Below, piece by piece: positions 33,456 through 44,488 of a stretch of 64,000 bases of DNA. The DNA is from Staphylococcus xylosus (GTDB taxonomy: Bacteria; Bacillota; Bacilli; Staphylococcales; Staphylococcaceae). Made by a program: the position numbers and the translations under genes. Position 1 is the stretch's first letter. Every line of letters begins with the position of its first letter. The stretch covers positions 1 to 64,000 of the forward strand of contig NZ_MRZO01000006.1 in assembly GCF_002732165.1 (NCBI RefSeq), given 5' to 3'. The notes under the pieces are model-generated. The model was not told the DNA's origin. It saw only the letters and a program-made list of their open reading frames with translations, and did no database searches.

Positions 33456-34298
33456 TTAAATTTGAGATTTTATAGTTTCTTCATAAGGCATATTTAATTG
33501 GAAATAATCATTTAAATAGCGTCCAATACCATCATCATTATTAGAATATGTAACTTGATTTGCAACATGTTTAAGTTCGTCCAAGCCATTGTCCATGGCA
33601 ATACCATATTTAGCATATTTAATCATTTCTAAATCATTATCTTCATCACCGAACGCGATAATATGATTTCTGTCGATATCCAAATGAGTCTTTACGTAAT
33701 CTATACCACGTGCTTTGCTAATCCCTTGTTTAACAATTTCGATGACTGGAAATGGTGATCCCCATCTACGGTGTTCTATATTTTCTGCGTAAAAGCGTGT
33801 TAACATTTGTTTAACCCTAGGAATCATGAATTCTTCTGCTTCAACTAAAATGGATGTAGGGGATTCAGTTAATGAAGTTAGTAAATCTCCAGTTTCTACT
33901 TTTGGATTACCCATTGAAAAGCCATCGAATAATCTTTGATCATAGTTATTAATAAATACGTAGTCTTTGACTTCTGCAATAATATTAGATACACCATAAT
34001 CATTCAAACTTTTTATAATATTTTTAGATAGGTCTAAATCTAATACATCATGTTTTATTTCAAATTGATCATCTTTAGGATGATGTACGAATGCACCATT
34101 AAAATTCACAACCGGCGTGTCCATATTTAGTTCATGGTAATAAATTTGGCTAGCTCTATATGGTCTACCAGTAGCAATCATTAATTTATGCCCTTGATTT
34201 TGTAATTTAGTTAATACTTGTTTTGTATAAGGTGTGATTTCTTTTTCATCATTTAAAAGTGTTCCGTCTAAATCTAGACAAATTAAATAAGGTTCCAT
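33456..34298 (-). CDS. Cof-type HAD-superfamily phosphatase
   Basis: 280 residues. Motif I CLDLDGTLLN, motif II in MIATGRP, the K in GISKARGIDYV and motif IV AFGDEDNDLEM are all present; the long C2 cap is typical of the Cof/YwpJ group. These enzymes dephosphorylate small metabolites such as sugar phosphates or flavin and PLP phosphates; the substrate cannot be predicted. The frame is open to 34340, but the ATG at 34298 with AAGGAG is the better start. cdr follows 32 bases later, probably in one transcript. Confidence 0.87.
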   Translation of the reverse strand: MEPYLICLDLDGTLLNDEKEITPYTKQVLTKLQNQGHKLMIATGRPYRASQIYYHELNMDTPVVNFNGAFVHHPKDDQFEIKHDVLDLDLSKNIIKSLNDYGVSNIIAEVKDYVFINNYDQRLFDGFSMGNPKVETGDLLTSLTESPTSILVEAEEFMIPRVKQMLTRFYAENIEHRRWGSPFPVIEIVKQGISKARGIDYVKTHLDIDRNHIIAFGDEDNDLEMIKYAKYGIAMDNGLDELKHVANQVTYSNNDDGIGRYLNDYFQLNMPYEETIKSQI

Positions 34299-34411
34299 TG
34301 AATTCTCCTTAATGTTTAATAATTGACGTATGAATATCATAGCATTTTATTGGCGTTTTGTAAGATATTTGATATATTGTTAGTATGATTAATTACGAAG
34401 AGGTGAAATGT

Positions 34412-34720
34412 ATGGATGAAGGATTAAAAGATAGCATATTAAATGCTTTGGAAATGGTTATTGACCCTGAGTTAGGTATTGATATTGTAAACTTAGGTTT
34501 AATATATAATGTAGATGTAGATGACGAAGGTTTATGTACTGTAGAGATGACATTAACATCTATGGGATGTCCAATGGGCCCTCAAATAGTAAACCAAGTT
34601 AAAATGGTATTAGCAGAAATTCCAGAGATTTCAGATACAGAAGTGAATATTGTTTGGAGTCCACCATGGGGCAAAGAAATGATGTCTCGTTACGCTAAAA
34701 TTGCTTTAGGTATTGGCTAA
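34412..34720 (+). CDS. sufT: SufT, DUF59 iron-sulfur cluster maturation factor
   Basis: 102 residues consisting of one MIP18/DUF59 domain: DPELGIDIVNLGLIY, the conserved cysteine in TSMGCPMGP, and VWSPPWGKEMMS. The S. aureus orthologue beside this locus has been named SufT and helps maturation of Fe-S proteins under high demand. The start at 34412 has a GAGGTGA site; an earlier frame-open ATG at 34385 lacks one. It is divergent from the HAD-cdr unit and ends in a hairpin. Confidence 0.87.
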   Translation: MDEGLKDSILNALEMVIDPELGIDIVNLGLIYNVDVDDEGLCTVEMTLTSMGCPMGPQIVNQVKMVLAEIPEISDTEVNIVWSPPWGKEMMSRYAKIALGIG

Positions 34721-34740
34721 ACAAATTAAATAGCAACTAT

Positions 34741-34782
34741 AAAATAGTCTGATGTACTTAATTGTACATTGGGCTATTTTTT
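34741..34782 (+). terminator. Terminator of sufT
   Basis: AAATAG/CTATTT and TGATGTAC/GTACATTG stems with a small internal loop, followed by TTTTTT. Confidence 0.65.
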
Positions 34783-34942
34783 ATCTGGAAATTTAGGGGG
34801 TGTAGTATTTAAAAATATATTTTTTCTGTAGTGCAATTCATTAAAATAATTGCAGTTATATTACAGAAGTATTACAATGATTGGGTGAATGATAAGGAGT
34901 AATATGAAATAATTTATTTTGGGGATGAAAGAATGAATAGAA

Positions 34943-36772
34943 ATGAACAATAATTTAAATAAGAATAAGCAGTTAAAGTATAGCACGCGCTATATGCCAG
35001 GCATAGATGGATTGCGAGCAATTGCGGTGATCGGTATTATAATCTATCACTTAAACAAACAATGGTTAACTGGTGGCTTTTTAGGTGTAGATACATTCTT
35101 TGTGATCTCTGGATATTTGATTACTAGCTTATTACTTTTTGAATATGAGTCCACGGGTATTATTAATTTAAAACAATTTTGGTTAAGGCGTATTAGAAGA
35201 TTAATTCCAGCCATGTTAGTCCTCGTGATAGTAGTAACGGTAGCAACGTTAATATTTAAACCTGGTGAAATTGTAAATATTAAACAAGATGTGTTTGCAG
35301 CTGTTTTTTATGTTTCGAATTGGTGGTATATAGCAACAGATGTTAATTATTTTGAACAGTTTGCTTTTATGCCATTAAAACATTTATGGTCACTTGCAAT
35401 TGAAGAGCAATTCTATATTATTTTTCCTATCGTATTTATTTTATTACTGCTCACAATAAAGAAATATCGAAATGTAACTTTAGTGTTTTGGATAATCTCT
35501 TTGATTTCTTTATTAGCAATGATTATTATAAGCCAATATCAAACAGGACATTCACGCGTTTATTTTGGCACTGATACACGGTTACAGACCATGTTATTAG
35601 GTGTGATTTTTGCATTTGTTTGGCCTCCGTTTAAATTAAAGAGAAATCCAAACTATATATTGAGAACTATCATTGATAGCATAGGCGTTGTTGCCATCGC
35701 ACTATTGTTAATGCTGTTCTTTAAAGTGAATGATAATAGTAATTGGATATATCATGGTGGTTTTTATTTAATTTCTTTACTGACGTTATTTGTAATTATT
35801 AGCGCAGTACATCCATCTGGTTATTTTGCTAAAATATTAGGTAACCCGTTATTTATATACATAGGGGAACGTTCTTATAGTTTATATTTATGGCATTTCC
35901 CTGTAATTAGCTTTATACATTCATATTATGTAGATGGTCAATTACCTGCTTATGTTTATGTTATTGATATTATTTTAACTATTGTGTTGGCAGAAATATC
36001 TTATCGTTATATAGAGACGCCGTTTAGAAAACAAGGCATAAGAGCATTTAGTATCTCACGTGGAAATAAACAGGCAGTAATTAGATCAATCGTGTTAATT
36101 TTATTTTTATTGCCTGCAATATTTGTCTTTGTAGGCAGCTTTGACAAACTAGGGAAAAATGATATAAATCACAAAGCAACATCGTACAATACGAATGAAA
36201 TAGATAAATATTTGGTCAGACCAATTCCAGTTGATGATGTTAACTTTTTAGGAGGTTCTGACTCTAAAAAAGATAAGGATAATGAAGTGTATACAGATTT
36301 AAAACCATTGCTAATTGGAGATTCTGTAATGGTTGATATTGGGGAAAGTTTTAAAATGAAAGTGCCACATGCTAATATTGATGGCCAAGTTGGTAGGAAT
36401 TTATATGAAGCGGCACCATTAGTTGATCAAAAATATCAAAACTATAATCAAAAGTCAGACCAAGTTATCTTAGAGTTGGGAACAAATGGAGATTTTTCTG
36501 AAGAACAATTAAATGAATTAATTAAAAAATTCGGTGATGCTCAAGTATATTTAGTGAATACTCGAGTACCTAGAAGTTATGAAAGTCACGTTAATGAGTT
36601 GATGTCGGACGTTGCCAAAGAACATGATAATGTTACTTTAATTGATTGGTACAAAAGATCTGAAGGTCATTCAGAATATTTTGCACCTGATGGTATACAT
36701 TTAGAAAATGCGGGTATCAAAGCAATGATAGATGAAATATTAAAACATATTACTCCTAAAAAAGATAAATAG
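34943..36772 (+). CDS. OatA-like acyltransferase with SGNH domain
   Basis: 609 residues. Residues about 15-400 are an acyltransferase-3 membrane domain with roughly ten helices (PGIDGLRAIAVIGIIIYHL, FLGVDTFFVISGYLIT, RRIRRLIPA, SLAIEEQFY). The C-terminal extracellular SGNH hydrolase-like domain has GDSVM and DGIHLE. This is the layout of OatA, which O-acetylates peptidoglycan muramic acid and gives lysozyme resistance. Staphylococci carry more than one such protein, so I do not assign oatA itself. The ATG at 34943 has only a distant GGGGATGAAAG site; an in-frame stop just upstream excludes a longer start. Confidence 0.85.
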   Translation: MNNNLNKNKQLKYSTRYMPGIDGLRAIAVIGIIIYHLNKQWLTGGFLGVDTFFVISGYLITSLLLFEYESTGIINLKQFWLRRIRRLIPAMLVLVIVVTVATLIFKPGEIVNIKQDVFAAVFYVSNWWYIATDVNYFEQFAFMPLKHLWSLAIEEQFYIIFPIVFILLLLTIKKYRNVTLVFWIISLISLLAMIIISQYQTGHSRVYFGTDTRLQTMLLGVIFAFVWPPFKLKRNPNYILRTIIDSIGVVAIALLLMLFFKVNDNSNWIYHGGFYLISLLTLFVIISAVHPSGYFAKILGNPLFIYIGERSYSLYLWHFPVISFIHSYYVDGQLPAYVYVIDIILTIVLAEISYRYIETPFRKQGIRAFSISRGNKQAVIRSIVLILFLLPAIFVFVGSFDKLGKNDINHKATSYNTNEIDKYLVRPIPVDDVNFLGGSDSKKDKDNEVYTDLKPLLIGDSVMVDIGESFKMKVPHANIDGQVGRNLYEAAPLVDQKYQNYNQKSDQVILELGTNGDFSEEQLNELIKKFGDAQVYLVNTRVPRSYESHVNELMSDVAKEHDNVTLIDWYKRSEGHSEYFAPDGIHLENAGIKAMIDEILKHITPKKDK

Positions 36773-36901
36773 AGTTTGCATGACTATACAAAAGAGAATG
36801 ACAGTAGGGTTGGTTGAATCTATTATAAAGAATTATTATTTGAAGTTAGTAAGTAATAACTTCTCATTTCAATTTTAAAGCTAGTTTACTAGCATAGCTT
36901 G

Positions 36902-36953
36902 GCGAGAATATCTATTCATTTTTAAAAATGGAATAGTGTGTTCTCGCTTTTTT
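36902..36953 (+). terminator. Terminator of the OatA-like gene
   Basis: GCGAGAA/TTCTCGC base (36902-36908 with 36941-36947) plus CTATTC/GAATAG and ATTTTT/AAAAAT inner stems, followed by TTTTTT. The remaining AT-rich gap to clpB shows only the clpB control region. Confidence 0.82.
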
Positions 36954-37157
36954 AAGTTTTAATTATTCATTAAATTAAAACTTATTAAAATACTACTAAA
37001 ACGTTAAGTACTTTATTAATAATAAAATAGTTAATGATATAATTTTGTAAAAATTATGGAGGTAAAGGGGTGTTTATTTAATTTAAATAATGGGGAAAAC
37101 ATTAATATAACAAGCTTTAATAATGTTAAAAAAATTTAAGGATTATAATCATAAGTG

Positions 37158-37186
37158 TTGAAAAGTAACATTGAAAGGATTATAAT
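37158..37186 (+). promoter_or_regulatory. Sigma-A promoter of clpB
   Basis: TTGAAA (37158-37163), 17-base spacer, TATAAT (37181-37186). The CtsR operator follows directly downstream. Confidence 0.8.
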
Positions 37187-37194
37187 TAACTTAA

Positions 37195-37217
37195 GGTCAA
37201 AGAAAGTCAAAGTCAAA
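37195..37217 (+). promoter_or_regulatory. CtsR operator of clpB
   Basis: GGTCAAAGAAAGTCAAA (37195-37211) fits the CtsR heptad repeat RGTCAAANANRGTCAAA at all positions, and a third overlapping AGTCAAA follows to 37217. It lies at the expected transcription start, the standard position for CtsR repression of class III heat-shock genes. Confidence 0.92.
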
Positions 37218-37261
37218 CTTAATGACGTTTGATCAAATACTAAATGGTGAGGTGAATCATT

Positions 37262-39871
37262 TTGGATATTAATCAAATGACCTATGCTGTTCAAGGAGCT
37301 TTACAAAAAGCTGTTGAATTAGCAAAAGCAAATGAAAACCAAAATATAGAAATTGAAGCTGTATTAAAAGCAGCGCTTGAAGAAAGCGAAAGTTTATTTA
37401 AAAGTGTGTTAGAAAGAGCTAATATTGATACTGAACATTTAAGCAATGCATATACTAATAAATTGAAAAACTATCCAACCGTACAAGGAGATAACGTTCA
37501 ATACGGACAATATATCAGTCCAAAAGCAAATGAATTATTCAATAGTTCAGAATCATATATGAAATCATATGAAGATGAATACATTTCAATGGAACATATC
37601 ATATTAGCTGCAATGGATGTTGATGATACAACAAAACAATACGTAGATAATAAAAAAGAAATTATCGTAGAAATTATTAAAAAAATAAGAGGGGGAAACC
37701 ATGTGACGACACAAAATCCAGAGGCAAATTATGAAGCATTAGAAAAATATGGTAGAGATTTAGTTGAAGAAGTTCGTCAAGGTAATATGGATCCAGTGAT
37801 TGGACGTGACGAAGAAATAAGAAATACCGTAAGAATTTTAAGTAGAAAAACAAAAAACAATCCTGTGCTTATCGGTGAACCAGGTGTAGGTAAAACAGCT
37901 ATTGTTGAAGGTTTAGCGCAGAGAATTGTTAGAAAAGACGTACCTGAGTCATTATTAGATAAAACGATATTTGAATTAGACTTAAGTGCACTTGTTGCAG
38001 GTGCAAAATATCGTGGTGAATTTGAAGAGCGACTGAAAGCAGTCTTGAAAGAAGTGAAAGATTCAGATGGTAGAATCTTATTATTTATAGATGAAATTCA
38101 TATGCTTGTAGGTGCTGGTAAAACTGAAGGTGCAATGGATGCTGGTAACATGTTGAAACCTATGCTTGCTAGAGGTGAATTGCACTGTATTGGGGCTACA
38201 ACACTAAATGAATATAGAGAATATATTGAAAAAGATTCAGCTTTAGAACGTCGTTTCCAAAAAGTAAATGTATCAGAACCAGATGTAGAAGACACAATTT
38301 CAATCTTACGTGGTTTGAAAGAACGCTATGAAGTTTATCATGGTGTACGTATACAAGATAAGGCGTTAGTAGCAGCCGCAGAACTTTCAGACCGTTATAT
38401 CACAGATCGCTTTCTTCCAGATAAAGCAATCGATTTAGTTGACCAAGCGTGCGCGACAATCAGAACTGAAATGGGGTCCAACCCAACAGAATTAGACCAA
38501 GTTAATCGTCGTGTAATGCAATTAGAAATAGAAGAAAGCGCATTGAAAAATGAATCCGATAATGCAAGTAAACAGCGTTTACAAGAGTTACAACAAGAAT
38601 TATCTAATGAAAAAGAAAAACAAAACGCAATTCAATCTCGTGTTGAAGAAGAGAAAGAAAAAATTGCTAAGTTACAAGAAAAACGTACGGAATTAGATGA
38701 AAACAGAAAGGCATTAGAAGATGCTGAAAATAATTACAACTTAGAAAGAGCAGCTGAATTACAACATGGTACAATTCCTGAATTAGAAAAAGAATTACGC
38801 GAATTAGAGGATGCATTCCAAAATGAACAAAATGGAGATAATGAACGTATTATTCGTGAAATTGTTTCTGATGAAGAGATTGGAGATATTGTTAGTTCAT
38901 GGACAGGTATTCCAGTTTCGAAACTTGTTGAAACTGAAAGAGAGAAACTGTTAAATCTATCAGATATATTGCATGAACGTGTTGTAGGACAAGATAAAGC
39001 AGTAGATTTAGTTTCTGATGCAGTTGTAAGAGCACGTGCAGGAATCAAGGATCCTAACAGACCTATTGGTAGCTTCTTATTCCTAGGTCCTACAGGTGTA
39101 GGTAAAACAGAATTAGCTAAATCATTAGCATCAACATTATTTGATTCAGAGAAACACATGATTCGCATTGATATGAGTGAGTATATGGAGAAACATTCTG
39201 TCTCTCGACTAATTGGGGCGCCTCCAGGTTATGTAGGTCATGACGAAGGTGGTCAATTAACTGAATCAGTTCGCCGTAATCCATATTCTGTAATTTTATT
39301 AGATGAAATTGAAAAAGCTCACAGTGATGTATTTAACGTATTATTACAAATACTTGAAGAAGGTCGCTTGACGGATTCTAAAGGGCGTGAAGTAGACTTT
39401 AAAAATACAATTATTATAATGACTAGTAATATAGGTTCGCAAATATTATTAGAAAATGTTAAAGACTCAGGTGTGATAACTGAAACAACAGAAAAAGCTG
39501 TGATGAATAGTTTAAATCAATATTTCAAACCTGAAATCATTAACCGTATGGATGACATTGTTTTATTCAAACCGTTATCTATTAATGACATGAGTTTAAT
39601 TGTTGATAAATTATTAACAGAGTTAAATATAAGATTAATGGGACAACGTATTTCAATCAATGTGTCAGAAGAGGCGAAGGCTTGGTTAGGTGAAGAAGCT
39701 TATGAACCACAGTTCGGTGCAAGACCATTGAAACGTTTTATCCAAAGACAAATTGAAACGCCATTGGCACGTAAAATGATAAGAGAAAATTTACCTGAAG
39801 GTACAACTATTGATATAGAGTTGACTGATGATGGTTTAACATTTTCTGAAAATAAACCCGAAGCAATTTAA
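37262..39871 (+). CDS. clpB: ClpB disaggregase (Hsp100)
   Basis: 869 residues. An N-domain (1-145) is followed by AAA+ domain 1 with Walker A GEPGVGKT, a coiled-coil middle domain (about 405-525) and AAA+ domain 2 with Walker A GPTGVGKT and LLDEIEKA. ClpB lacks the IGF/L loop for ClpP and rescues aggregated proteins with DnaK. It starts at TTG with GGTGAGGTGA upstream. It has a sigma-A promoter and a perfect CtsR operator, so it is heat-inducible. Confidence 0.96.
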   Translation: MDINQMTYAVQGALQKAVELAKANENQNIEIEAVLKAALEESESLFKSVLERANIDTEHLSNAYTNKLKNYPTVQGDNVQYGQYISPKANELFNSSESYMKSYEDEYISMEHIILAAMDVDDTTKQYVDNKKEIIVEIIKKIRGGNHVTTQNPEANYEALEKYGRDLVEEVRQGNMDPVIGRDEEIRNTVRILSRKTKNNPVLIGEPGVGKTAIVEGLAQRIVRKDVPESLLDKTIFELDLSALVAGAKYRGEFEERLKAVLKEVKDSDGRILLFIDEIHMLVGAGKTEGAMDAGNMLKPMLARGELHCIGATTLNEYREYIEKDSALERRFQKVNVSEPDVEDTISILRGLKERYEVYHGVRIQDKALVAAAELSDRYITDRFLPDKAIDLVDQACATIRTEMGSNPTELDQVNRRVMQLEIEESALKNESDNASKQRLQELQQELSNEKEKQNAIQSRVEEEKEKIAKLQEKRTELDENRKALEDAENNYNLERAAELQHGTIPELEKELRELEDAFQNEQNGDNERIIREIVSDEEIGDIVSSWTGIPVSKLVETEREKLLNLSDILHERVVGQDKAVDLVSDAVVRARAGIKDPNRPIGSFLFLGPTGVGKTELAKSLASTLFDSEKHMIRIDMSEYMEKHSVSRLIGAPPGYVGHDEGGQLTESVRRNPYSVILLDEIEKAHSDVFNVLLQILEEGRLTDSKGREVDFKNTIIIMTSNIGSQILLENVKDSGVITETTEKAVMNSLNQYFKPEIINRMDDIVLFKPLSINDMSLIVDKLLTELNIRLMGQRISINVSEEAKAWLGEEAYEPQFGARPLKRFIQRQIETPLARKMIRENLPEGTTIDIELTDDGLTFSENKPEAI

Positions 39872-39921
39872 CAAATACTATTAATATAGAATACAATTTC
39901 TTTAATTAAAATAATTTAGTG

Positions 39922-39977
39922 GGGAACGCGTAATTGAAAGCAAAGTAAGCATTTGTTTTCTGAGGCGTTCCCATTTT
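39922..39977 (+). terminator. Terminator of clpB
   Basis: GGGAACGC (39922-39929) pairs with GCGTTCCC (39965-39972), with an inner GCAAA-type stem, followed by ATTTTTA. Confidence 0.75.
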
Positions 39978-39981
39978 TATA

Positions 39982-40024
39982 TAAAAAAAACAAGTCCAAG
40001 ACATATAAATGTCTTGGACTTGTT
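39982..40024 (-). terminator. Terminator of yjzD
   Basis: A perfect 16-bp stem (39989-40004 with 40009-40024, loop ATAA) with the AGTCCAAGACAT core. On the minus strand it is followed by a run of eight T. Confidence 0.82.
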
Positions 40025-40090
40025 TAATGTTATAGTAATCTTTGACGGAATGAGACAATGGAATCATAAGATTATTGTCCTGCGCCATAT

Positions 40091-40285
40091 TTAGTGATGT
40101 TCTTTGGCCTCATGTTTACTAGGTTTGATCATCATATCAAATAAAGCGATAATAATTGTAAAAGCAATCGCTCCAAAGATTGGTGTTACATAGTTAAGTT
40201 CACCGCCACCATTCAAGCTATTAAGTACGAAATTAATCATTTGTAATAAAACAATAGACCAAAATAAAACTGCGAGGTATTTCAT
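40091..40285 (-). CDS. yjzD: YjzD-type small membrane protein (DUF2929)
   Basis: 64 residues with two hydrophobic helices (YLAVLFWSIVLLQMINFVLNSL and the PIFGAIAFTIIIALFDM region). It belongs to the DUF2929/YjzD family, which sits beside fabH-fabF in many Bacillales; function unknown. The frame is open to 40321, but GGAGG nine bases before the ATG at 40285 and family length decide that start. It is transcribed divergently from fabH. Confidence 0.78.
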   Translation of the reverse strand: MKYLAVLFWSIVLLQMINFVLNSLNGGGELNYVTPIFGAIAFTIIIALFDMMIKPSKHEAKEHH

Positions 40286-40384
40286 TATGTAATGCCTCCA
40301 ATATAATATATATAACTTCATTATAAATAATTAAGTGTAGTTTGTATAGAGAGAAGTAATATTTAAAATTTCGATGTGTTGTTC

Positions 40385-40413
40385 TTGTATTTGAAATGTG
40401 TATTATGTTAAAT
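40385..40413 (+). promoter_or_regulatory. fabHF promoter
   Basis: TTGTAT (40385-40390), 17-base spacer, TTAAAT (40408-40413), whose last base is the first of the FapR palindrome. Confidence 0.5.
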
Positions 40414-40429
40414 TAATACCTGGTATTAA
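40413..40429 (+). promoter_or_regulatory. FapR operator of fabHF
   Basis: TTAATACCTGGTATTAA is a perfect inverted repeat matching the FapR box (TTAGTACCTRGTACTAA) with symmetrical substitutions at one position per arm. FapR represses fatty acid synthesis genes until malonyl-CoA accumulates. The site sits at the -10/+1 region. Confidence 0.85.
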
Positions 40430-40473
40430 AAGTTTAATTCAAATAAAAATTAAGATTAAGAAGGTGTACAACC

Positions 40474-41415
40474 ATGGATGTGGGTATTAAAGGTTTTGGT
40501 GCATACGCACCTGAAAAAGTTGTTAAAAATACCTATTTTGAATCATTTTTAGAAACTTCAGATGAGTGGATTTCACAAATGACTGGTATTAAAGAGCGTA
40601 GATGGGCAGATGAAAATGAAGAAACTTCTGACATGGCTTATCAAGCGAGCTTAAAAGCAATCAAAGATGCAGGGATTGAAGCTTCAGAAATCGACATGAT
40701 TATTGTAGCGACATCGACTGGTGATTTTCCTTTTCCAACAGTAGCTAATATTTTACAAGAAAAATTAGGCGTGGGGAAAGTTGCTTCCATGGATCAACTT
40801 GCAGCATGCAGTGGTTTTATGTATGCAATGATTAATGCAAAACAATTTGTACAATCTGGTGATTATAAAAATATATTAGTTGTCGGCGTAGATAAATTAT
40901 CTAAAATCACTGACTTTACAGATCGTTCAACAGCTATTTTATTCGGAGACGGTGCTGGCGCAGTAGTTATTAGTGAAGTATCAGAAGGGCGCGGTATTTT
41001 AAGTTATGAACTAGGTTCAGATGGCTCAGGAGCAAAACACTTATTTTTAAACCCAGAAAATGGCAAAATATTTATGAACGGTCGTGAAGTATTTAAGTTT
41101 GCTGTAAGAATCATGGGAGAAGCGTCAACAAACGCGGTGGCTAAAGCAAATTTAACACCTGATGATGTTGACATGTTTGTACCACACCAAGCAAACATTA
41201 GAATAATGGAGTCTGCTAGAGAGCGTTTGGGTATTCCCAAAGAAAAAATGAGTGTTTCTGTAGATAGATTCGGAAATACGTCAGCAGCATCTATTCCATT
41301 AAGTATCGGTCAAGAATTAGAAAACGGCAAAATTAAAGATGACGATGTCCTTGTATTAGTCGGTTTTGGTGGCGGCTTAACATGGGGCGCTATCACACTA
41401 AGATGGGGAAAATAG
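40474..41415 (+). CDS. fabH: 3-oxoacyl-ACP synthase III
   Basis: 313 residues. The catalytic triad is visible as C112 (LAACSGFM), H238 (VPHQAN) and N268 (RFGNTS). It condenses acetyl- or branched acyl-CoA with malonyl-ACP and so starts fatty acid synthesis. The ATG at 40474 follows AAGGTG. First gene of fabHF; fabF starts 11 bases after its stop. A FapR operator precedes it, so it is expected to respond to malonyl-CoA. Confidence 0.96.
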   Translation: MDVGIKGFGAYAPEKVVKNTYFESFLETSDEWISQMTGIKERRWADENEETSDMAYQASLKAIKDAGIEASEIDMIIVATSTGDFPFPTVANILQEKLGVGKVASMDQLAACSGFMYAMINAKQFVQSGDYKNILVVGVDKLSKITDFTDRSTAILFGDGAGAVVISEVSEGRGILSYELGSDGSGAKHLFLNPENGKIFMNGREVFKFAVRIMGEASTNAVAKANLTPDDVDMFVPHQANIRIMESARERLGIPKEKMSVSVDRFGNTSAASIPLSIGQELENGKIKDDDVLVLVGFGGGLTWGAITLRWGK

Positions 41416-41426
41416 GAGGATAAATT

Positions 41427-42671
41427 ATGAGCAAAGAACAGCGTGTTGTAATAACAGGAGTTGGCGCATTATCACCTCTAGGCAACGATGCTAAAACATC
41501 GTGGGATAACGCATTAAAAGGTGTTAGTGGTATTGATAATATTACAAGAGTAGACACAACAGATTACAGTGTTCATTTAGCTGGAGAATTAAAAGATTTT
41601 AATATAGAAGACCATATTTCGAAAAAAGAAGCACGCAGAATGGATCGTTTCACGCAATATGCGGTAGTAGCTGCTAGAGAAGCGGTTCAAGATGCTAAAC
41701 TTGAAATTAATGAGAATAATGCTAATAGAATTGGAGTATGGATTGGTTCAGGGATTGGCGGTATGGAAACATTTGAAATTTCTCATAGCCAATTAATTAA
41801 TCGTGGTCCAAGAAAAGTGAGCCCATTTTTTGTACCCATGCTAATACCTGATATGGCTACTGGTCAAGTATCTATTGATATTGGTGCCAAAGGGCCAAAC
41901 GGTTCGACGGTAACAGCTTGTGCAACTGGTACGAACTCAATTGGAGAAGCGTTTAAGATTATTCAACGTGGCGATGCAGATGCAATGGTTACGGGTGGAG
42001 CTGAAGCGCCAATTACACATATGGCAATCGCAGGCTTTAGTGCTAGTCGTGCATTATCTACAAACGTTGATAAAGAAACAGCATGCCGTCCTTTCCAAGA
42101 AGGCCGTGATGGGTTCATCATGGGTGAAGGCGCTGGTATTGTAGTATTAGAATCTTTAGAATCAGCGCAAGCACGCGGTGCCCAAATATATGCAGAAATT
42201 GTAGGATATGGCTCAACGGGAGATGCATATCATATTACAGCTCCAGCACCACAAGGTGAAGGTGGTTCTCGTGCTATGCAAGCTGCTATGGATGATGCTG
42301 GTATTGAAGCTAAAGATGTTCAATATCTTAATGCGCATGGTACAAGTACGCCAGTAGGTGACTTGACTGAAATCCAAGCTATAAAAAATACATTTGGTGA
42401 AGCTGCTTCTACATTAAAAGTAAGTTCAACTAAATCAATGACAGGCCATTTACTTGGTGCAACAGGTGGTATTGAGGCAATCTTTTCTGCTCTTTCAATT
42501 AGAGATAGTCGCATTGCACCTACAATTAATGCAAACACACCAGATCCGGAGTGTGATTTAGATATCGTCCCTAACCAAGCAGAAGATTTAGATATTACTT
42601 ATGCAATGAGTAACAGTTTAGGTTTCGGCGGACATAATGCAGTAATTGTATTGAAAAAATTTAATGACTAA
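41427..42671 (+). CDS. fabF: 3-oxoacyl-ACP synthase II
   Basis: 414 residues. The condensing-enzyme signature holds C165 (TACATGTNS), with the histidines in [11 protein letters not shown] and [12 protein letters not shown]. It elongates acyl-ACP with malonyl-ACP and is the platensimycin target class. TAGGAGGA precedes the ATG. It is co-transcribed with fabH and ends in a strong terminator. Confidence 0.96.
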   Translation: MSKEQRVVITGVGALSPLGNDAKTSWDNALKGVSGIDNITRVDTTDYSVHLAGELKDFNIEDHISKKEARRMDRFTQYAVVAAREAVQDAKLEINENNANRIGVWIGSGIGGMETFEISHSQLINRGPRKVSPFFVPMLIPDMATGQVSIDIGAKGPNGSTVTACATGTNSIGEAFKIIQRGDADAMVTGGAEAPITHMAIAGFSASRALSTNVDKETACRPFQEGRDGFIMGEGAGIVVLESLESAQARGAQIYAEIVGYGSTGDAYHITAPAPQGEGGSRAMQAAMDDAGIEAKDVQYLNAHGTSTPVGDLTEIQAIKNTFGEAASTLKVSSTKSMTGHLLGATGGIEAIFSALSIRDSRIAPTINANTPDPECDLDIVPNQAEDLDITYAMSNSLGFGGHNAVIVLKKFND

Positions 42672-42710
42672 AATTGTATAGTATTTTATACGGTTAAGTT
42701 ATAAATAAAA

Positions 42711-42751
42711 AATAAACCAAACGCTATGTTTTTAGTGTTTGGTTTATTTTT
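42711..42751 (+). terminator. Terminator of fabHF
   Basis: AATAAACCAAAC (42711-42722) pairs perfectly with 42737-42748, with a CTA/TAG inner pair and T-tract. The following gap to 43024 is AT-rich; TATAAT at 42983-42988 is a possible -10 for the MFS gene. Confidence 0.85.
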
Positions 42752-43024
42752 GTGTTCGGAGATATTTCAAAAGTTTACCGGAAAATTTAATATCTATTTG
42801 ATTTTTATTCAAAATAAGCAGTCTAATATTTATGAACGCCACTTATTACTATATATTATACTTATATAAGCAAATAAAATGTTATGAAAATTTAAAGAGT
42901 TAAAACATTTGCTTATTGGCAATATTAGTATTTAAAAATATAATATATTTAGTAATCATCTATTCATATTATATATTTAATGTATAATAGTGAGCATTCA
43001 TATAATTAAAAAAGGGGACACAAG

Positions 43025-44257
43025 ATGAAAAGATTTTTGACACTATCTACAACATTAAAAACACGACTTTTAGCTGATTTTATCTTAATCATTGCGAGCC
43101 AAGCAATTTTACCTTTTTTGGCATTATATTTAACTAGTAAAGTGAATGCAGTGTTTGCGGGTGTTTTCTTAATAACAAATCTTATTGTAAGTTTTATTGT
43201 GTCTTTCATTGGTGGGTATATAGGGGATAATTATAACAGGAAGAAAGTAGTAAATTATATTCATTTTCTTTATGCAATTTGTCTCATTATTTTAAGTATA
43301 ACCGTTACTATGGACGGTATAGGATTAGTTATTTTTTGTATAACAGTTTTTATTTTTGAAATTATGTTTGCTGCGAGCGAACCTATTTTTGAGGCAGCAA
43401 TTATGGATGCAATTTATGAAGAAGTTCGTGAATACGTTTATCAACTAAATTATTGGATGTTTAATATTAGTACAGCAATTGGTATGGTGCTAGGTGCTTT
43501 ACTCTATTTAGGTCATAAACGATTATTATTTATGATATTTTTCTTAGCAATGCTCATAAGTTGGTACCTTTTTGAGAAATACTACGATGTAGAGCAAGTT
43601 TATAAGCAAAAAGAAGAATTAACATCAAAATTTAAAGATTTTATTAATAGTTATCATACAGTTATAAAAGATAAATATTTTATGATGCTAAATTTAGGTT
43701 TCATGTTAGTAATTATGGCGGAATTAAGTTTGAATTCTTATGTTGTGGTTAGATTGAAGTCTGATTTTGAACCATTAAGCTTTTTTGGGTTTTACATAGA
43801 TGGAGTGAGAATGTTTACTGTTATTATGATAATCAACACACTTGTTGTAGCTACTTTAACTTTTACAGTAAATAGAATCGTGGAATCAACATCCAAAAGA
43901 ATTGCATTTATTTTAGGTATTATATTATATACCATTGGTTATAGTGTGTTGACATCTGCGAGTTCATTTTGGATTTTATGCTTATTCTCAGTTATTGCCA
44001 CACTAGGAGAATTGATATATTCGCCTATACAAAACGCACAAAGGTTTTTAATGATACCAGATGATAAACGAAGTACATATAATACATTTGGTATGATTTC
44101 ATTTTATGGTGGTAACTTATTAGCACGTTCTGGGTTGATTATAGGGGCTTTTGTTTTACCATGGATGATGTCGGTATACGTTGCAATCGTTGTTTTAATA
44201 GGCTTTGTGTTGTTATATTATGCTTTGTTTTGTAACCCAAACATTGAAACACAATAA
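43025..44257 (+). CDS. MFS transporter (MDR type)
   Basis: 410 residues and about 12 predicted membrane helices. The loop between helices 2 and 3 has GGYIGDNYNRKKVVN, the motif A of the major facilitator superfamily. A conserved YSPIQNAQRFLMIPDDKRSTYNT segment lies near helix 10. It resembles drug-efflux type MFS members, but the substrate is unknown. The ATG follows AAAGGGGA. It stands alone, with the GTCCGAGACA-type terminator after it. Confidence 0.82.
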   Translation: MKRFLTLSTTLKTRLLADFILIIASQAILPFLALYLTSKVNAVFAGVFLITNLIVSFIVSFIGGYIGDNYNRKKVVNYIHFLYAICLIILSITVTMDGIGLVIFCITVFIFEIMFAASEPIFEAAIMDAIYEEVREYVYQLNYWMFNISTAIGMVLGALLYLGHKRLLFMIFFLAMLISWYLFEKYYDVEQVYKQKEELTSKFKDFINSYHTVIKDKYFMMLNLGFMLVIMAELSLNSYVVVRLKSDFEPLSFFGFYIDGVRMFTVIMIINTLVVATLTFTVNRIVESTSKRIAFILGIILYTIGYSVLTSASSFWILCLFSVIATLGELIYSPIQNAQRFLMIPDDKRSTYNTFGMISFYGGNLLARSGLIIGAFVLPWMMSVYVAIVVLIGFVLLYYALFCNPNIETQ

Positions 44258-44371
44258 TGGAAAAAGAGAGCAAGAAATCAATTTTAGCTAAAATGATTTA
44301 ATTGTATTAATCTATTTTTAGCAAAGCTAACTAGCAGTAAAACTATAATCATTTAGTGATATTATAACGCA

Positions 44372-44410
44372 TTAGTCCGAGACATAAGTAGGTGTCTCGG
44401 ACTAAATTTT
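44372..44410 (+). terminator. Terminator of the MFS gene
   Basis: A perfect 13-bp stem (44372-44384 with 44393-44405), again with the GTCCGAGACA/TGTCTCGGAC core, followed by ATTTTG. Confidence 0.7.
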
Positions 44411-44488
44411 GTTTCAATGGTTGACAGTATTACAAATTATATAAAAAGGTATTACTATTTTAATTAAATTAACTAATTAGGTCAGATT

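Noticed and set aside
38734..39168. 144-codon minus-strand frame inside clpB
   Set aside because: Antisense shadow of a highly conserved AAA+ domain; its composition follows the reversed codons and there is no start context.
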